64,000 nt of DNA, from assembly GCA_948567375.1 (NCBI GenBank), contig OX419758.1, forward strand, positions 51,909,473 to 51,973,472, written 5' to 3'. The translations under genes were made by a program, and so were the position numbers. Of the stretch, positions 1 to 11,800 are shown piece after piece. Under the pieces are notes generated by a model. It did not search any database. It saw only the letters and a list, made by a program, of their open reading frames with translations, and was not told the DNA's origin. Every line of letters begins with the position of its first letter. Position 1 is the first letter of the stretch. The stretch comes from Lunularia cruciata (taxonomy: Eukaryota; Streptophyta; Marchantiopsida; Lunulariales; Lunulariaceae).

Positions 1-1383
1 ATCATAGAATAAAGAAAAATAATAGTGAAGGATGTGCACACTTTGTCTTCAATAGATCATTTGTTGAATTAAATGAGTGGAGATAAATTCTTCACCAAAT
101 TGAATTATTGTAATTGATATTAGAGAGTATCTATCTTGCAAGAAATGTTCTTAAGACATCTTTTTGCAAAAGGTACGTGCATTTTAAATATATTATTTGT
201 TGCTTTGGTCTAACCAATGCACATGTAGTGTTTATGAATTAGATACATTGTGTAATTGATGAATTACTAAACAAAATCTATTTTGGTGTTTCTAGATATT
301 ATTATCATCTAAAGCCATATACAAGAAGAATATCTTGCCTCTCATATCAACAATATATTACAATGCTCAGACAAGTGAACATTCTTATATAAGAAATTAA
401 AATATAAGTTCTAAAGAGAGGAAGTTACTTTTCTAGGTCAAAAAGATCAAATTAAAAGAGTCAACATGGAAAGCTTGGGCAAAATTAATGGGAGGTTCGA
501 ACTGACTAATGTTGAAAATCAGCGAAAGAGTTGTGGTTAGGGGTGAAATGTCACTCTAACTAGAGTAAAGTGATCAAGATTATCATGAATTGCACAACTC
601 CAAGGTGTTATGTCCAAGATGTTAATGATTTTCAAAGATTTAAGGAATTTGTAAGCTTCATTTTATACTCATGTATTATTGTATATATAATATAATCTCT
701 CACTTATCTCTTAAAGAAGGATCTTAAATTCCAATATGAACAAGGATAAGGCTTCTCTCCAACATCTCAATGTGTTGGCTTTAACTTGCCCAATCTTATA
801 ATTGTATGATGACACTATAAGATCCCAAGTTACTTTATGTAGTTTATTTTGATGCTTTGAACTTTGCTATTAGAGCAATGATAGATAGGAGTTTTTAAAT
901 AACTTACAACCAATTTATATTCACCTTAAGGAAGCTAAGTTTTTTAAGAAAAACTATTATGCTTGTTGTTGTAACAAGGTATAAATGGTAGATGCTACCA
1001 AGATTTGGTAGTATTTGACAAGCTTGAAGTTATATGCATCACCATGAACTATTATTGCAAGAACTTCACTTAGTTGAACAACATTATAGCAACACAATAA
1101 CAACCAAGTTATAGTATTTCAAGAAGCAATAGGTCAATCCCATGAAGATACAATTTAAGAATGAAAAAATGCAAAGGAAATTTTCACATGTTTTTCTTTA
1201 TTTGTTGCTTGTTTAATCTCTTAAGCAAAAACAAATCTCAAAAGAGTGTAATATCACCAAGAAAGCGCTATGCATAAATAAACAAAGGAAAATCACTATC
1301 ACACAAAATGAATATATGAAAATCTTGAGAGAAAGGTATCAATTCCAAAGATGCCATAAAGAAATGTGTTCCACTCTTCCTCA
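1..1383 (+). mobile_element. Decayed Ty3/gypsy pol remnant (host of the copia insertion)
   Basis: Conceptual translation in shifting frames gives Ty3/gypsy reverse transcriptase pieces: an SGDKFFTKL-like block near 70-110, an FVALV-x-PM block near 195-225 matching the usual 'PFGLTNAP' position, a VFLD block near 280-300, and EEVTFLGQ near 415-445. A weaker RNase H-like stretch (FDALNFAIRAMID) lies near 850-890. Stops and frameshifts are frequent, so nothing is translatable. The left end is outside the window. The copia element at 1384 interrupts it and similar AT-rich sequence resumes at 8357. Superfamily is fairly sure; family and limits are not. Confidence 0.6.
1379..1383. repeat. Target-site duplication CCTCA, left copy
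   Basis: CCTCA directly precedes the 5' LTR, and the same five bases follow the 3' LTR at 8352-8356. Five bases is the usual duplication length for LTR retrotransposon integrases. Confidence 0.9.
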
Positions 1384-1623
1384 TGTTAGGAGTTGACTCA
1401 AGTCTTGAGTAACTCGAGTTAGCCTGATTGTGATAGTAAGTCTAGGGTTGGGCTACTATATGTGAGGGCTAGTAGGAGCTCTTGGTGACACATTACTTTG
1501 ATGATTAGAAATTTCATTGTTGTGTGTTCCCATGGACATAACCTCAATGAGGTGAACCACATATCTTCTTGTGTAGACCATGGTATATGCTTAACTTATG
1601 TATTACTGAATTGGACTTTTTCA
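1384..1623 (+). repeat. Copia 5' LTR
   Basis: 240 bp, TGTTAGGAG... to ...CTTTTTCA, aligned along its whole length with 8100-8351. Near its start is a perfect small palindrome, ACTCAAG-T-CTTGAGT (1396-1410), present once here and twice in the 3' LTR. Confidence 0.92.
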
Positions 1624-1625
1624 AT

Positions 1626-1637
1626 TGGTATCAGAGC
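1626..1637 (+). promoter_or_regulatory. Primer-binding site, initiator-Met tRNA type
   Basis: TGGTATCAGAGC lies two bases after the 5' LTR. It is the standard plant copia primer site, complementary to the 3' end of initiator methionine tRNA, and primes minus-strand cDNA synthesis. Confidence 0.92.
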
Positions 1638-1639
1638 GA

Positions 1640-3800
1640 ATCGGTTGACAATGTGCAATATTGTAAGATTCTCTCCATTAGAGTTGATAAAAAAAATTGG
1701 AATGTCTATGGAATACTAGCTATCAAAGATGAAATTTGTGAGGTTGTTGGCCAAGATAGTGTAGCTATTGAGACAATTGGTAGTTTTTGTTGAATATTGA
1801 TTCTTGACTGATTAAACCATCAAAGGAGGCAAAGGTTGTAGTCATTGAGGACCTAAAAGAGAGAAAAGAGCATATTGCAAAGCAATCACAACACTCGGAC
1901 AACACCTTAGCTGGTACAAATTTTTAAAGGATGGATTGTAGTGTGGGTATAGATAGTGCATAGAATTTGATTGCAAAGTAGTGAAGTTGGTGTTGGTTCC
2001 CGTCAAGGCTGGAAGTCTAGGGATTGGATTTGTAGAAGGTCAGGATGCAATGAGCATAATTTTGTGAGTCACATGGAGTGCTACAGGTGTAATGCTCTTT
2101 GTGATTCAAGCATCACTATGTAGTTACATTGGTGAATTTTTCATCCATGGAGGAATAGCTAACACAAATGTGCAGCTCTAGGTAACCGGTACATTGCTTG
2201 GGGTTGTATACATGTTATAGTGTGGTAATTTTGGATTGCAAAGGTAGTCAAACAAGTTTGGTTAGATTTCATAGTTTGGTCCTTGACAGCCACCTACTGT
2301 ATTGAATCTCGAGGGGGCACCATTGACCAACCTGGCATTTTTGGGGTTTTAGGAGCATTGTGGAGCGTACAACAACAACTACGGAGGAGTGGATTAAGCA
2401 ATGTAAATAAGCTGGGAAAGGAGGAGGAAGAGTTCTTGGAAGGAGTAGGAAAAGGAGAGTAGAGGAGTAGAATGAAGAAGATGGATTTTCCATCTTCTAG
2501 TTGAGGCAATCTAATCAATCTTCCTATTTCAATTTCTGATCTCCTTTGGGTGTGGTCTGTGTTCACTATTTAGTTTCATTGATCCATATCATTGACGTCC
2601 TAGTCCATTGGTGGCATGGCATAGTGCAGCATAAGAGGAAGAGTGATTGAGAGAGCTTAGTTAAGATGAGATGAGCTTTGGCTGCAAAGTTGGTCAGAGG
2701 TATCACGTGCTGACCGACCTACGCATCAACCAAGCCTGATGTGAATCCATAGTCTTTTTACCAATCAGCAATCTATATGCTTTCTTTTGGATTCATTTCT
2801 CCTCCCTTGGGACTCTGGCTAAAGGAGATCTTCTTGTTTTTTCCTTCACAAAATTCTTGCATTTTTAATGCTTGCTCAGCATTGGGGATGTGAACGAGAG
2901 AGGGCAGAGGATGGTGAGTAGTCAATTTAATATGTATTGAATTCTTTTAGTGCCATCAAAAGTGGTGTTTGATAAGGTTGGAAGGAGAAGCGGATTTATT
3001 GACTGAGTGAAGGAGGATAAGGGGATAAACAAGAAGGTGGAATTGGATCTTGTGCTGCAAGGGCTACGTGCGTACCAATCATGGGAAGCAAGATGGACGT
3101 TTGCTTGCTTGTGCTTTGACCCCTACTATACTCAGAAATTTTAGAGCATGAAGAGGATGTCAAAAAGGAAAGGACTGGGAAAGGGGCTGAATAGATGGTT
3201 GCTTGTTGTAAATCATAGTGGTATAGGATAGATTGAGAAATAGTTCTTTGTTTTTTTGGACGATCGGAGAAGAGGAATGCAAAGAGGAGATTTTGGATTC
3301 TAAAGGAAGGCAAAGTTACTATTTTTCCAAGTTCCAAATGACCCAAGAGTGTTGTAGAGAATTGTTAAGGAGTTTGAGAGTGATTTGAGCTGAGTGGAAA
3401 GGTAGTTTTTGGTGCAGAGGTGAGATCTTTTGCAAGAACTACCGCTTTATTGTATACCATTCTTGTAACCAAATAGATTCACACTTGTCAGTCCAATAAG
3501 ATTGGGAAGGATGTCATTTTCCCTAATCAGTAGTAAAGTGTACAAGAGCTAAGCTGGTTTGTCCGTTGCCCAGTTACAATATCAAGCCATTTTGGTTCTA
3601 CTAGTGTCAATTGAGCTTTGAAAGCATGCTGACTCCAAGATAAGTTGAGATTTACTTTCAAAAACTACTCATAGAAGGGAGTTCCTTCTTGAGCAAGTCT
3701 CTTCATGGCTACTTTCATGAATTCAAGAAAGGCCCTATAAGGTACTGAAGTGTAAGTCAGGTTATTAGTGTCAACAAGAGGTCCACCTTCATGATTGCAT
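1640..3800 (+). other. Long leader between copia primer site and gag
   Basis: About 2.16 kb without any recognisable domain in either strand. Short open frames exist (for example 116 codons on the minus strand at 2996-3346), but none resembles a known protein. Copia gag normally starts within a few hundred bases of the primer site, so this stretch may be an unusually long leader, an old insertion, or captured sequence. I found no LTRs, inverted ends or target duplication inside it. Confidence 0.5.
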
Positions 3801-3837
3801 CATGTTTGAGAACAAGCTTGGAGGTGTGAGTTTAAAG

Positions 3838-4697
3838 ATGGCAGTCATGAAGATTGAAGGTGCCAAATTTGACATTGCCAAGTACAATGGATGCTCTGAT
3901 TATCTCTTGTGGGAGCGTAAGGTGAAAGGTATGCTCAAGGCCAACAATTTTTGGAAATCGCTAAGATCCAAGACCAATTTGGTGTCAGAGGTTGATTGGA
4001 ATGACATGCAAGAGATAGTTGTACACATAGTGGTTTTACATCTGTAATCACATTTCATAAAGCGGTTGGTGAAAAAAAGGACTGCATTACTCTTTTTGAT
4101 GAGCTACAATAGAAGTACCATCATAAAGAGTTGTCAAATTGTCTCTACACATCCTTGAAGCTGATGAGCTTCAAGATGAAGGACAATGGGACCAAGATAC
4201 AAGATCATATTGATGCTTTCAATGATCTTGTTGTGGACTTGCAGAATCTTGGAGAGGACTTGAGTGATGAGAGAAAGGCCTTCCAATTTTTGAGTTCTCT
4301 CCCTACATCTTACCAATCCTTGTCACGAGTGTTATTACATCGTGATAAGAAGACCATCACCTACAATTAGGTGGTGAGTGCTCTATTGATAGATGATCTT
4401 CAATAGAAGATGACATTGCCTTCTCAACCCTTGACTCCTTCAAGAACAATGTTGAATGTCAATCATGGAAGGACTCAAATACATATAGATGGTGGGGAGC
4501 AGAGATCTAAGACTAGATCTTGGTCTAGGGGGAGATCCCAAGACCATAAAATGGTGCTCTATTGGAAGTGTGGCAAAGTTGGCCACTTGGAGAGGGATTG
4601 TCGTGGCAAAGCAATTGTGTCTTCTTCAGCAAATGTAGCAAAAGACAACAAGAAAGAAAAAGAGGATGACCTGCTTGATGACAACTACGCTCTATGA
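3838..4697 (+). pseudogene. Copia gag (capsid/nucleocapsid), broken
   Basis: A UBN2-like copia gag starts MAVMKIEGAKFDIAKYNG and continues with the WERKVKGML block. After a stop near 4045 it resumes at 4131 (MKDNGTKIQDHIDAFNDL, then the LSSLPTSYQSL motif). A basic stretch and a zinc knuckle follow at about 4557-4602. The knuckle reads LYWKCGKVGHLERDC: the first cysteine of the expected CX2CX4HX4C is replaced by leucine (codon CTC), so RNA binding would be impaired. At least three stops or frame breaks separate the pieces. An upstream ATG at 3802 is in frame, but the protein-like signal begins at 3838. Confidence 0.85.
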
Positions 4698-4745
4698 TGC
4701 CAATGGTATCTCCTTTGCAATTCTTTTCAATGAAGAGGAGATGAA

Positions 4746-6088
4746 TGGATTCTAGATTGTGCTTGTTCATACCATATGTGTTATAGAAGAGAGTTCTTTA
4801 GTTCTTACTCAATATCAAATGGTTCAGTTTTGATAGGGAATGATCACCCTTGTCAAATTGTATGCATTGTTAAGATTCAAATATTTGATGGTCTTGTGTG
4901 CACATTGACTAATGTCAGACATATCCTTGATATGAGGAAGAACTTGATATCTCTTGGCATGTTAGACACAAATGGTCATCAATGGGAAATAGTTGATGGT
5001 GTACTTTGAGTCATGGCTAAGAGAAAAGTCATCTTGAAGGGTAATAGGCACAAGAATCTTTATGTGCTAGAGGGCAACATTATTTGTGGAGAATCTCATG
5101 CTACTAGATCTCATGATATGATTGACTACGTGTGGCATGCAAGGCTAGGTCACATTAGTGAGAAGAGAAGGTTTATTCATTGCAAGAAAGGCATTATTTC
5201 TACACCACGGTCTAGTAGTTTAGAATTTTGTGAGCATTGTGTACTAGGGAAGTAACATCAAACTGCTTTTGGCATTGGAACTCATAGTTCCAAAGAAATT
5301 TTTGACTATATATGTAGTGACATGTGGGGCCCATCCTCTACTCCCTCACATTCTGGAAAGCTATTACTATGTATCTTTCATCGATGATTATTGAGGTTTG
5401 CATGGATTCATTTCCTACAAAGTCTGAGATCTTTGTCACTTTCAAGAAGTGGAAAACCAAAGTTGAGACTCAGACTGGTAAGAAAGTGAGATTTTTGCGA
5501 TCAAATAGCGGCGTGGAATACACTTTTGGAGAATTTGAGGTGTATTGTCAACAAGAGGGGATAACGCACCATCTCATTACATTATATACTCCATAGCAGA
5601 ATGGTGTTGATGAGAGGCTCAATAAAACATTACTGGAGCAGATGAGGAGTATGTTGAGCCAATCAGGTTTATCACATGTGTTTTGGGCTGAAGCTATCAA
5701 CATTGCAGCTTACTTAGTAAATCTTTCTCCTTCTAGTGCAATCCATTACATGACATCATTTGAAATGAGGCACGGACGGCCTGTAGATTACATTCATTTA
5801 GTAGTCTTTGGATGTAATGCACATCTTGTTATACTCAAGGAAAATAGATCCAAGCTAGATCTTACTTCCAAGAAATGTATTTTTCTTGGCTACCAGAGTG
5901 GTGTGAAGAGTTATAGGTTGTGGGATCCCCTCACTTGTAAATTGATTGTCAATAGAGATGTTTTGTTCAATGAGTCTAGATCATTGACCGAGGAGAAAGC
6001 TTTGGCTCCTCATATTGAGAAGGGAAAATCTCCTCTAAATATTGTTGAGGGGGAGATTAATTATGATGGTTTTCATGATAAGCCATAA
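4746..6088 (+). pseudogene. Copia protease, GAG-pre-integrase and integrase, broken
   Basis: The aspartic protease motif is at 4746-4780 and reads WILDCACSYHM, where the expected D-S/T-G is altered after the aspartate. The GAG-pre-integrase region (5013-5255) keeps the WHARLGHIS block and a C-x2-C pair. The integrase core follows: DYICSDMWGP (first Asp kept), then RSNSGVEY where RSDNGGE is expected (second Asp changed to Asn), then QNGVDERLNKTLLE (Glu kept). The C-terminal part (5642-6088) has FWAEAINIAAYLVN, FGCNAH and KCIFLGYQ, typical of copia. Stops occur near 5010, 5253 and 5595. Confidence 0.88.
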
Positions 6089-6427
6089 GGAGGTGCTCCC
6101 ATAGAGGAGCAAGTTCCCCAAATTGAGGAATTACAAGGGCATGAGGAGACTGGTGAACCTTGCACCTATCAATACAAGAAGATCAAGCAGAGTTGTCAAC
6201 AAGGAAGACATTTGGATGCTCTATTTGTGCTCTTGAATGATTTGGAATATGGGGTGATTCAGCACATTTAGGAGATGAGGATATCTCTCTTAATGATGAT
6301 GATGGTATGGCTTTGATCTTGGAAGAAGTGGAACCTTCTTCATACAATGAGGCTCTAGCTTCAATGGACAAGCTTGAGTGGAATGCAAAAATGTAGAGAG
6401 AGATGCAATCATTGATGATAACAAGAC

Positions 6428-7481
6428 TTGGGAGTTAGTGAAGCTTCCAAAACATCAACAATTGGTGGACAGTTAATGGGTTACAAATTAAAAGATAGCC
6501 TCATTGATGTAGAAAAGAAGATCTACAAGGCCAGGTTGGTGGCCAAGGGCATCACACAAGAAAAAGGTGTGGATTACAATGAGGTCTACTCTCCAGTTGC
6601 TAAGTATGCCACTATTTTCTTATTTTGTGTACTTGTGACTTACTTTGGTCTTATCTTAGATCAAGTGGATGTTATCACTACTTTCCTCTATGGCAATTTA
6701 GATGCGGTGATCTTCATGAGATAGCCTATGGGTTTTGTGAAGAAAGGCCAAGAGGATATGGTTTGTAGGTTGCTAAAACCCTTATATGGATTGAAGCAAG
6801 CCCCTAAATAATGGAACAAATGGTTTGATGACTTCATGAGGTTATAAGGATTTAAATGGAGTATGTTTGATCCCTATATATACATGAAAAAGGTGAGTAA
6901 TGAAGTTTTTGGCTTCATTATTTTGGTACTCAATGTGGTATGACATGCTTATTGCAGCTAGGGACAGATATGATTTTGATAAGCTCAAAGCTCTCTTGAG
7001 TTCCAAATTTAGAATAGAAGATCTTGGTATAGCAAGGAGGATTTTGGAGATGGAGATCCAACAAAACTTGGAGGATGGAAAGTTGTGGTTAACTCAAGGG
7101 AAATATGCTAGAAAGGTACTTGCAAGATTTAACATGGAGAATTCCAAGTTTGTGAGTATTCCTTTAGCCCCTGCCTTCAAGCTTTCATCAGCTCTTTGTC
7201 CAATAGATGTTGTGGAGAAACGTTTGATATCCAAGATCCCCTATGACAAGGCAGTGGGAAGTCTCATGTTTTTTATGATTTGCAGTAGGCCTAACATTGC
7301 TCTAGCTATGGGCAAGACTAGAAGATACATGTCAAATCCAGGGAGGATACATTGGGAAGTTGTGAAGTGGATCCTCAGATATCTCAAGGGTACATTGGAT
7401 TTAGGCCTTTTGTTTGATGCTAAATCTTACAATGCCAAATCACTTACTAGATATGTAGATGCTGACTATGACAAGATCTAG
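6428..7481 (+). pseudogene. Copia reverse transcriptase, broken
   Basis: RVT_2 type. Recognisable blocks are YKARLVAKGITQEKGVDYNE (about 6517-6580), YSPVAK, LYGLKQAPK (about 6785-6810) and, on the catalytic loop, MWYDMLIAA (about 6934-6960), where YVDDMLIA is expected. One of the two catalytic aspartates is therefore lost. The thumb and connection region (6960-7480) is long and open, with LGIARRILEMEI, YDKAVGSLMF and LRYLKGTLDLGL. Stops at about 6722, 6808 and 6845 interrupt the frame. The 340 bp upstream (6089-6427) is the usual variable linker between integrase and reverse transcriptase. Confidence 0.88.
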
Positions 7482-7890
7482 ATGGGAGGAAATCTACAAC
7501 TGGGTAGGTGTTCACACTTGGAGGTGGATGTATAAGTTGGAAATCTACACTACAAAAGTGTGTTGCTCAGTCTACTACAAAAGCTGAGTTTGTAGCAGCA
7601 GCAAAAGCAATGAAGGAAGCAAACTGGTTGGACAAGCTTATCATAGAGATGGGATTGACTCATGACATTGTGAAGGTACATTGTGATAGCCATAGTGCTT
7701 TACATCTAGCTATGAATCAGGTAATGGACAGTAGAGTGAAGCACATCAACAACAGGTATCACTTTCTCAAATAGGTTGTGTATGATAATATAATTGAGTT
7801 AGTCAAGATTGATGGTAAACTCAATCTTGCTGATGCTTTTACAAAAATGATATCTTTGGAAAGTTTTTTGAGACATCATGTCAAATTGTA
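7482..7890 (+). pseudogene. Copia RNase H, broken
   Basis: This continues the polyprotein after a frame break at 7480. Blocks are FTLGGGCISWKS, QKCVAQSTTKAEFVAA, KEANWL, VHCDSHSALHLAMN and, after a stop at 7773, GKLNLADAFTKM followed by ESFLRHH. These are the standard 3'-terminal motifs of plant copia pol. About 200 bp of non-coding sequence leads to the purine tract and 3' LTR. Confidence 0.88.
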
Positions 7891-8083
7891 GGTGTTTCAT
7901 ATGGGCACAAGTAGGGTAGATTAGCAGTTGTGTTATCTCTATATATGATTTTATTCTATCTTGTTTAGGCTACGGCTTAGTTCTAATTACCTCTAGTTTA
8001 CAAAGGGACCTATATTAGGCCTCCTTCTAGGACTTCTCGCAAAGTAATCATATAGGTTATAGAGGTTAAGGACCCCAAGACAT

Positions 8084-8099
8084 GAGTCAAGGGGGAGAT
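8084..8099 (+). promoter_or_regulatory. Copia polypurine tract
   Basis: AAGGGGGAGAT directly precedes the TG of the 3' LTR. This is the expected plus-strand primer for cDNA synthesis. Confidence 0.8.
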
Positions 8100-8351
8100 T
8101 GTTAGGAGTTAACTCAAGTCTTGAGTAACTCAAGTCTTGAGTAACTCAAGTTAGCATGATTGTGATAGTAAGTCTAGGGCTGGACTACTATATGTCCGGG
8201 CTAATAAGAGCTCTCGGTGATACATAATTTGATGATCAAAATGCCATTTTTGTGTGTTCCTATGTGGATGTAGCCTCAATGAGGTGATCCATGTATCTTC
8301 TTGTGTAGACCATGGTGCATGCTTAACCTATGTATTGAATTGGACTTTTCA
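8100..8351 (+). repeat. Copia 3' LTR
   Basis: 252 bp, TGTTAGGAG... to ...GACTTTTCA, collinear with the 5' LTR. It is longer mainly because the ACTCAAGTCTTGAGT palindrome occurs twice (8112-8126 and 8128-8142). CCTCA follows. Confidence 0.92.
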
Positions 8352-8356
8352 CCTCA

Positions 8357-10908
8357 AATGTGTGAGTCCTCTAAAGAAACTTTGCCAAATAATTAATCTT
8401 TGTCTTTGTGTTTGCTGAGTACTTTCAACACTACAACAAACCAAAGTACCATCAAGGTATTGCTTTGAGACAATTACTGAAACACCAATGATAAAAAAGG
8501 CACTTAATAACTCTTACTGCAAAGATTCTTTAACATACACAAACATGAAGATTCAATCACTATAACAAAGAGTTAAGGAAAAATATAAAACACCAAGGAT
8601 CAAAGAAACAAGGCACTTAGTAACTCTTAATACAAAGATTCTTCAACATATACAACATGAAGATTCAATAAGTATAGTCAAGAATTAAGGAAAACTACAA
8701 AGAGCAATATCTCTTTTGCTTTATTCACCTTCTACTTTGACTCAACATAAGGTTTTTTGATTGCACTCTTAAATATCTTGTGGTAGTTGGAAGTTACTAA
8801 AATTTTACTAATGACCTAAAATTCCTAGCTATCTAACTGATACAAAGACAACTACCCAACTATGCACAACTATGAAGAGTAACTTCTACTCACTAACTAC
8901 CTTTGTGTAACTACCATTGCCTTGAATAACCTAACTACAAAGACTCTTCTAGTGGAATTTTACTAATTAAGTACTATAATCATTATTTCATTCATACCAT
9001 GTCTAACTAGAATATACTCTAGATTCCCCTAATCTTTGGTCACAATGATCCCAAATCTTTACTATTAACCTATCTATATCTTTATCTTTCAAAATCTTCT
9101 TACATATGCTTGTAGTTCTAATTTAAGTTCATGCACTTTTACTTTGTGTCATAAAACTATCATTTAAGATTATTATGATATGCATCAAGTAAGGTACTAT
9201 GATCTCCATCAACTGGTCTTTAATTTTCTAGAAGGTATTCTCTCTCTTAGCTTTCTTTGAGTCTTGCAATTCCGTATCTTGTTCCTCTCCTACATTCCCC
9301 TTCAACATCTTACAAACACTAGTTTCTTCTTCACTCTCTTTTTAGGTATGATCATCATCCCATTCTTCTCACTCTTTCTTCAACTATCCTTGCATTATCT
9401 TTATCTAAAGGTTGGTATCATTTTAATAAGCAAAATAATTTGACTCAAAAGTGATATATATCTCTTAGTTGTGTTTTCAATTTGTCTTTAACTTGGCAAT
9501 CTCTTCATCTTGGTGGTGAATTTCTTCTTCTTGTAGCTTTATCAAAACACTTGCAAGCCAAATTGTAGTCAACTTGTTTTGTAGAATTCATGGTTGCTAT
9601 GTTTAGGAACTCACCATTGCTACACTACCCCATCTCCTTCTTCAACTTGTGGGACTCTTGCACTAGTTTGTTAACTTGTTGACATTCTTCCCAGTATAGT
9701 TTCTTGAACTTTTATGTCCTTTTTTTACTATTGTGCTCTGCCTTTAAGAATGCTCAATGTACTCCTTAGGGTTTGTCCATGTCTCACAATATGTAGGGAT
9801 TTGAAGTAACTTAACAATGGATACAAAGTGTCCTTTTTGGTAGGAACTTTTAACAAAGGTCTATTTATCTGACTTGCACCACTCATTTTTGAATGAGTAG
9901 TAATCCTCCACACCTTCTTCTTCTTCTTCTTGATATAGCACCGCCTTTGCTCCTTCTTGACCCTCCTCTTCCTTGTCTTTGGATTCCATATTTGAGTCCC
10001 TCAAGGTCAATTTGTCTTCTTTGACTTCTTCTTTTATTCTTTGTTCTTTGCTTCTTCTTTTTATTCTTTGTTCTTTGCTTCTTCTTTAGATAAAACATCT
10101 ATTGCCTCTTTTTCTTCAACTCCCTTTTTATGCTTACTTGTCATTGGCGTAGTTGGCAATGATGACATAGCTTGCTACTACTTCACTTTCTTCTTCATTA
10201 TGATGAATTTTCCTATCTTAGCAAACTCCTTATCTACATGCCAAATAGTCCTCATCATTGACTCTCCTTTACGTTAGGAAGCTCTTTGATCAAAAGTGAC
10301 TTGAGAAGCATGTGTCCTCTTTGTCTATTAGCAAATTCAGCTCCATTTAAAAATTAATAGAAAAGGGGAAAATATAATGAAGCCATGTCTCTACCTCCAA
10401 TTCTCTCACCATGCACCAAGCATACTTGCAAAACATTTGCCCCTAATTCCCTATTGTGCCTTGGTACACAAACTCAAAGAAGATGGCTTGATAAACCATT
10501 AATTACATAGTAAAATGTGGATTGAAAAAATTCATGTTTGGGGAAAAGATGGTCCTTTTGTTGGGTCTTTACAAACCCCAAATCTCCAACCATTACTCAT
10601 TGAGCATCCTTTGTTGAAGGAGTTAGTTATTTGATTAGTGAGTTCTTTTCCCATGTCACCAAACTTTATGTCTAACTTCAGGCTTGTGAAATCACAACAT
10701 CACCATCCAGTAGCAAATTCCAATGCTCTTTGGTCCACTCTTTTGGGTTACCTTAAAGATCACCTTTCTCTTTGGGCCTCCCTCTTTCAATTTTGTGAGC
10801 TACAATGAACAACCTGAAGTCCCAATTCCATAAAAGGAAAGACAAATGTAACTTCTACAATAAACTCTTCCTCACTTCTATGTCCCACATATCAATAGCA
10901 ATATTATT
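8357..10908. other. AT-rich repeat-derived stretch between elements
   Basis: The stretch resumes the sequence interrupted by the copia element. It contains a two-unit tandem repeat (8483-8699), long CT-rich tracts (about 9230-9380 and 9905-10130) that read on the minus strand as low-complexity Lys/Arg runs, and no convincing domain. It may be the rest of the older gypsy element or an eroded gag region, but I could not confirm this. Confidence 0.45.
8483..8699. repeat. Two-unit tandem repeat, about 108-bp period
   Basis: The unit starting CACCAATGAT at 8483 recurs as CACCAAGGAT at 8591. Both contain GGCACTTA-TAACTCTTA, CAAAGATTCTT-AACATA and ACATGAAGATTCAAT. The copies differ at scattered sites, so the duplication is old. 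Confidence 0.75.
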
Positions 10909-11317
10909 TGTAAAAAACCAAGTACAGAAATAGGAGAATGGAATATTATAAAGGAAAGTAACAGTAAAACTCTGAATTTAATGAAACTTTGAATACCAAG
11001 CATGAACTTAGGTTTTGGTATTTAAAATGAAGCTTGCTTCTCAAATTACCTTCTTGGATTGCAAATTGAGCTAGCCCAAAAGCTTCCTTCTAGAAGCTAC
11101 CTACTTGGCATACAAACTAAGTTAGTCATGTACTTGGTATACAAGTTATCTAATCCTTGGAAGATTCCTAGAAGTTTCTCACCAAGAAAATTATTAAATG
11201 CTTCTAGAAAATTTTACCAAGATGCTTCCTAGTTGCTTCAAAATTATTCTTAGATTTCTTATCTATATTAAGCTTATTTACTAACTTATTAGCCTTTGCT
11301 AACTCCATATTGTTACA
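10909..11317 (-). repeat. 3' LTR of the minus-strand chromovirus
   Basis: 409 bp. On the minus strand it begins TGTAACAATATGGAGTT and ends ...ACTTGGTTTTTTACA. It matches the LTRs at 13956, 19881 and 23365, including the repeated AGAAGCTTC-rich blocks. A minus-strand purine tract (AGTAGTGTGGGAATA, about 11318-11332) lies just inside. Confidence 0.85.
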
Positions 11318-11330
11318 TATTCCCACACTA

Positions 11331-11800
11331 CTAGTTGATGCCATCCTTGTTACCATGGAATCTTTGAACTCTTATATGGCTGTTTTTGTGCATTTTGGAG
11401 ATAAGAAAGAGACTCATGTGTGGCATCATGAGGAAGATACCCTCTCCAAACGATCTTATATTCAATGTATCATTGGTGGGCACTATGATATCACAACATG
11501 CAAGTATATGATCAACTTTGTATTCTTCATGATCGTTGACAAGGATAGAAAGAAGAGGGGGTTGGACATAAGAGTGAAAGGAAGATGGGTTACAAATAAA
11601 AGGTTTTAACTTTGAAAAATGTAAGACGAGATGGATCCACATATGATTAGGAAGTGCAATTTGATAGACAACAAGAGAAATGATCTGAGTAATATCAAAT
11701 AGACCTAACCAATTAAGAGCAAGTTCCCAAACTTGGATGTCAAGCAATAGATGAACGCTATTGGAGGAAAGCATGACCTTATTACCTAAATTAGAAGTGA
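11331..11800 (-). pseudogene. Chromovirus integrase C-terminus and chromodomain remnant
   Basis: An open frame of 147 codons on the minus strand holds the LNWLGLFDITQIISLVVYQ block, which is the GPY/F-type end of chromovirus integrases. It is followed by HEEYKVDHILACCDI, the start of a chromodomain. The counterpart in the inserted plus-strand copy (19500-19815) has the same order. The chromodomain is thought to guide integration into particular chromatin. The aromatic cage is incomplete and the frame breaks after it. Confidence 0.8.

Larger units (their letters stand above)
1384..8351 (+). mobile_element. Full-length, inactivated Ty1/copia LTR retrotransposon
   Basis: This element has every structural hallmark: LTRs starting TG and ending CA (1384-1623 and 8100-8351), a perfect 5-bp target duplication CCTCA (1379-1383 and 8352-8356), a tRNA-iMet-type primer site right after the 5' LTR, and a purine tract before the 3' LTR. 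Domain order is gag, protease, integrase, reverse transcriptase, RNase H, which is the copia order. The two LTRs differ at roughly 30 sites plus indels by eye, so it is old. All domains carry stops, and several catalytic residues are lost. It inserted into an older gypsy remnant. Confidence 0.93.
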
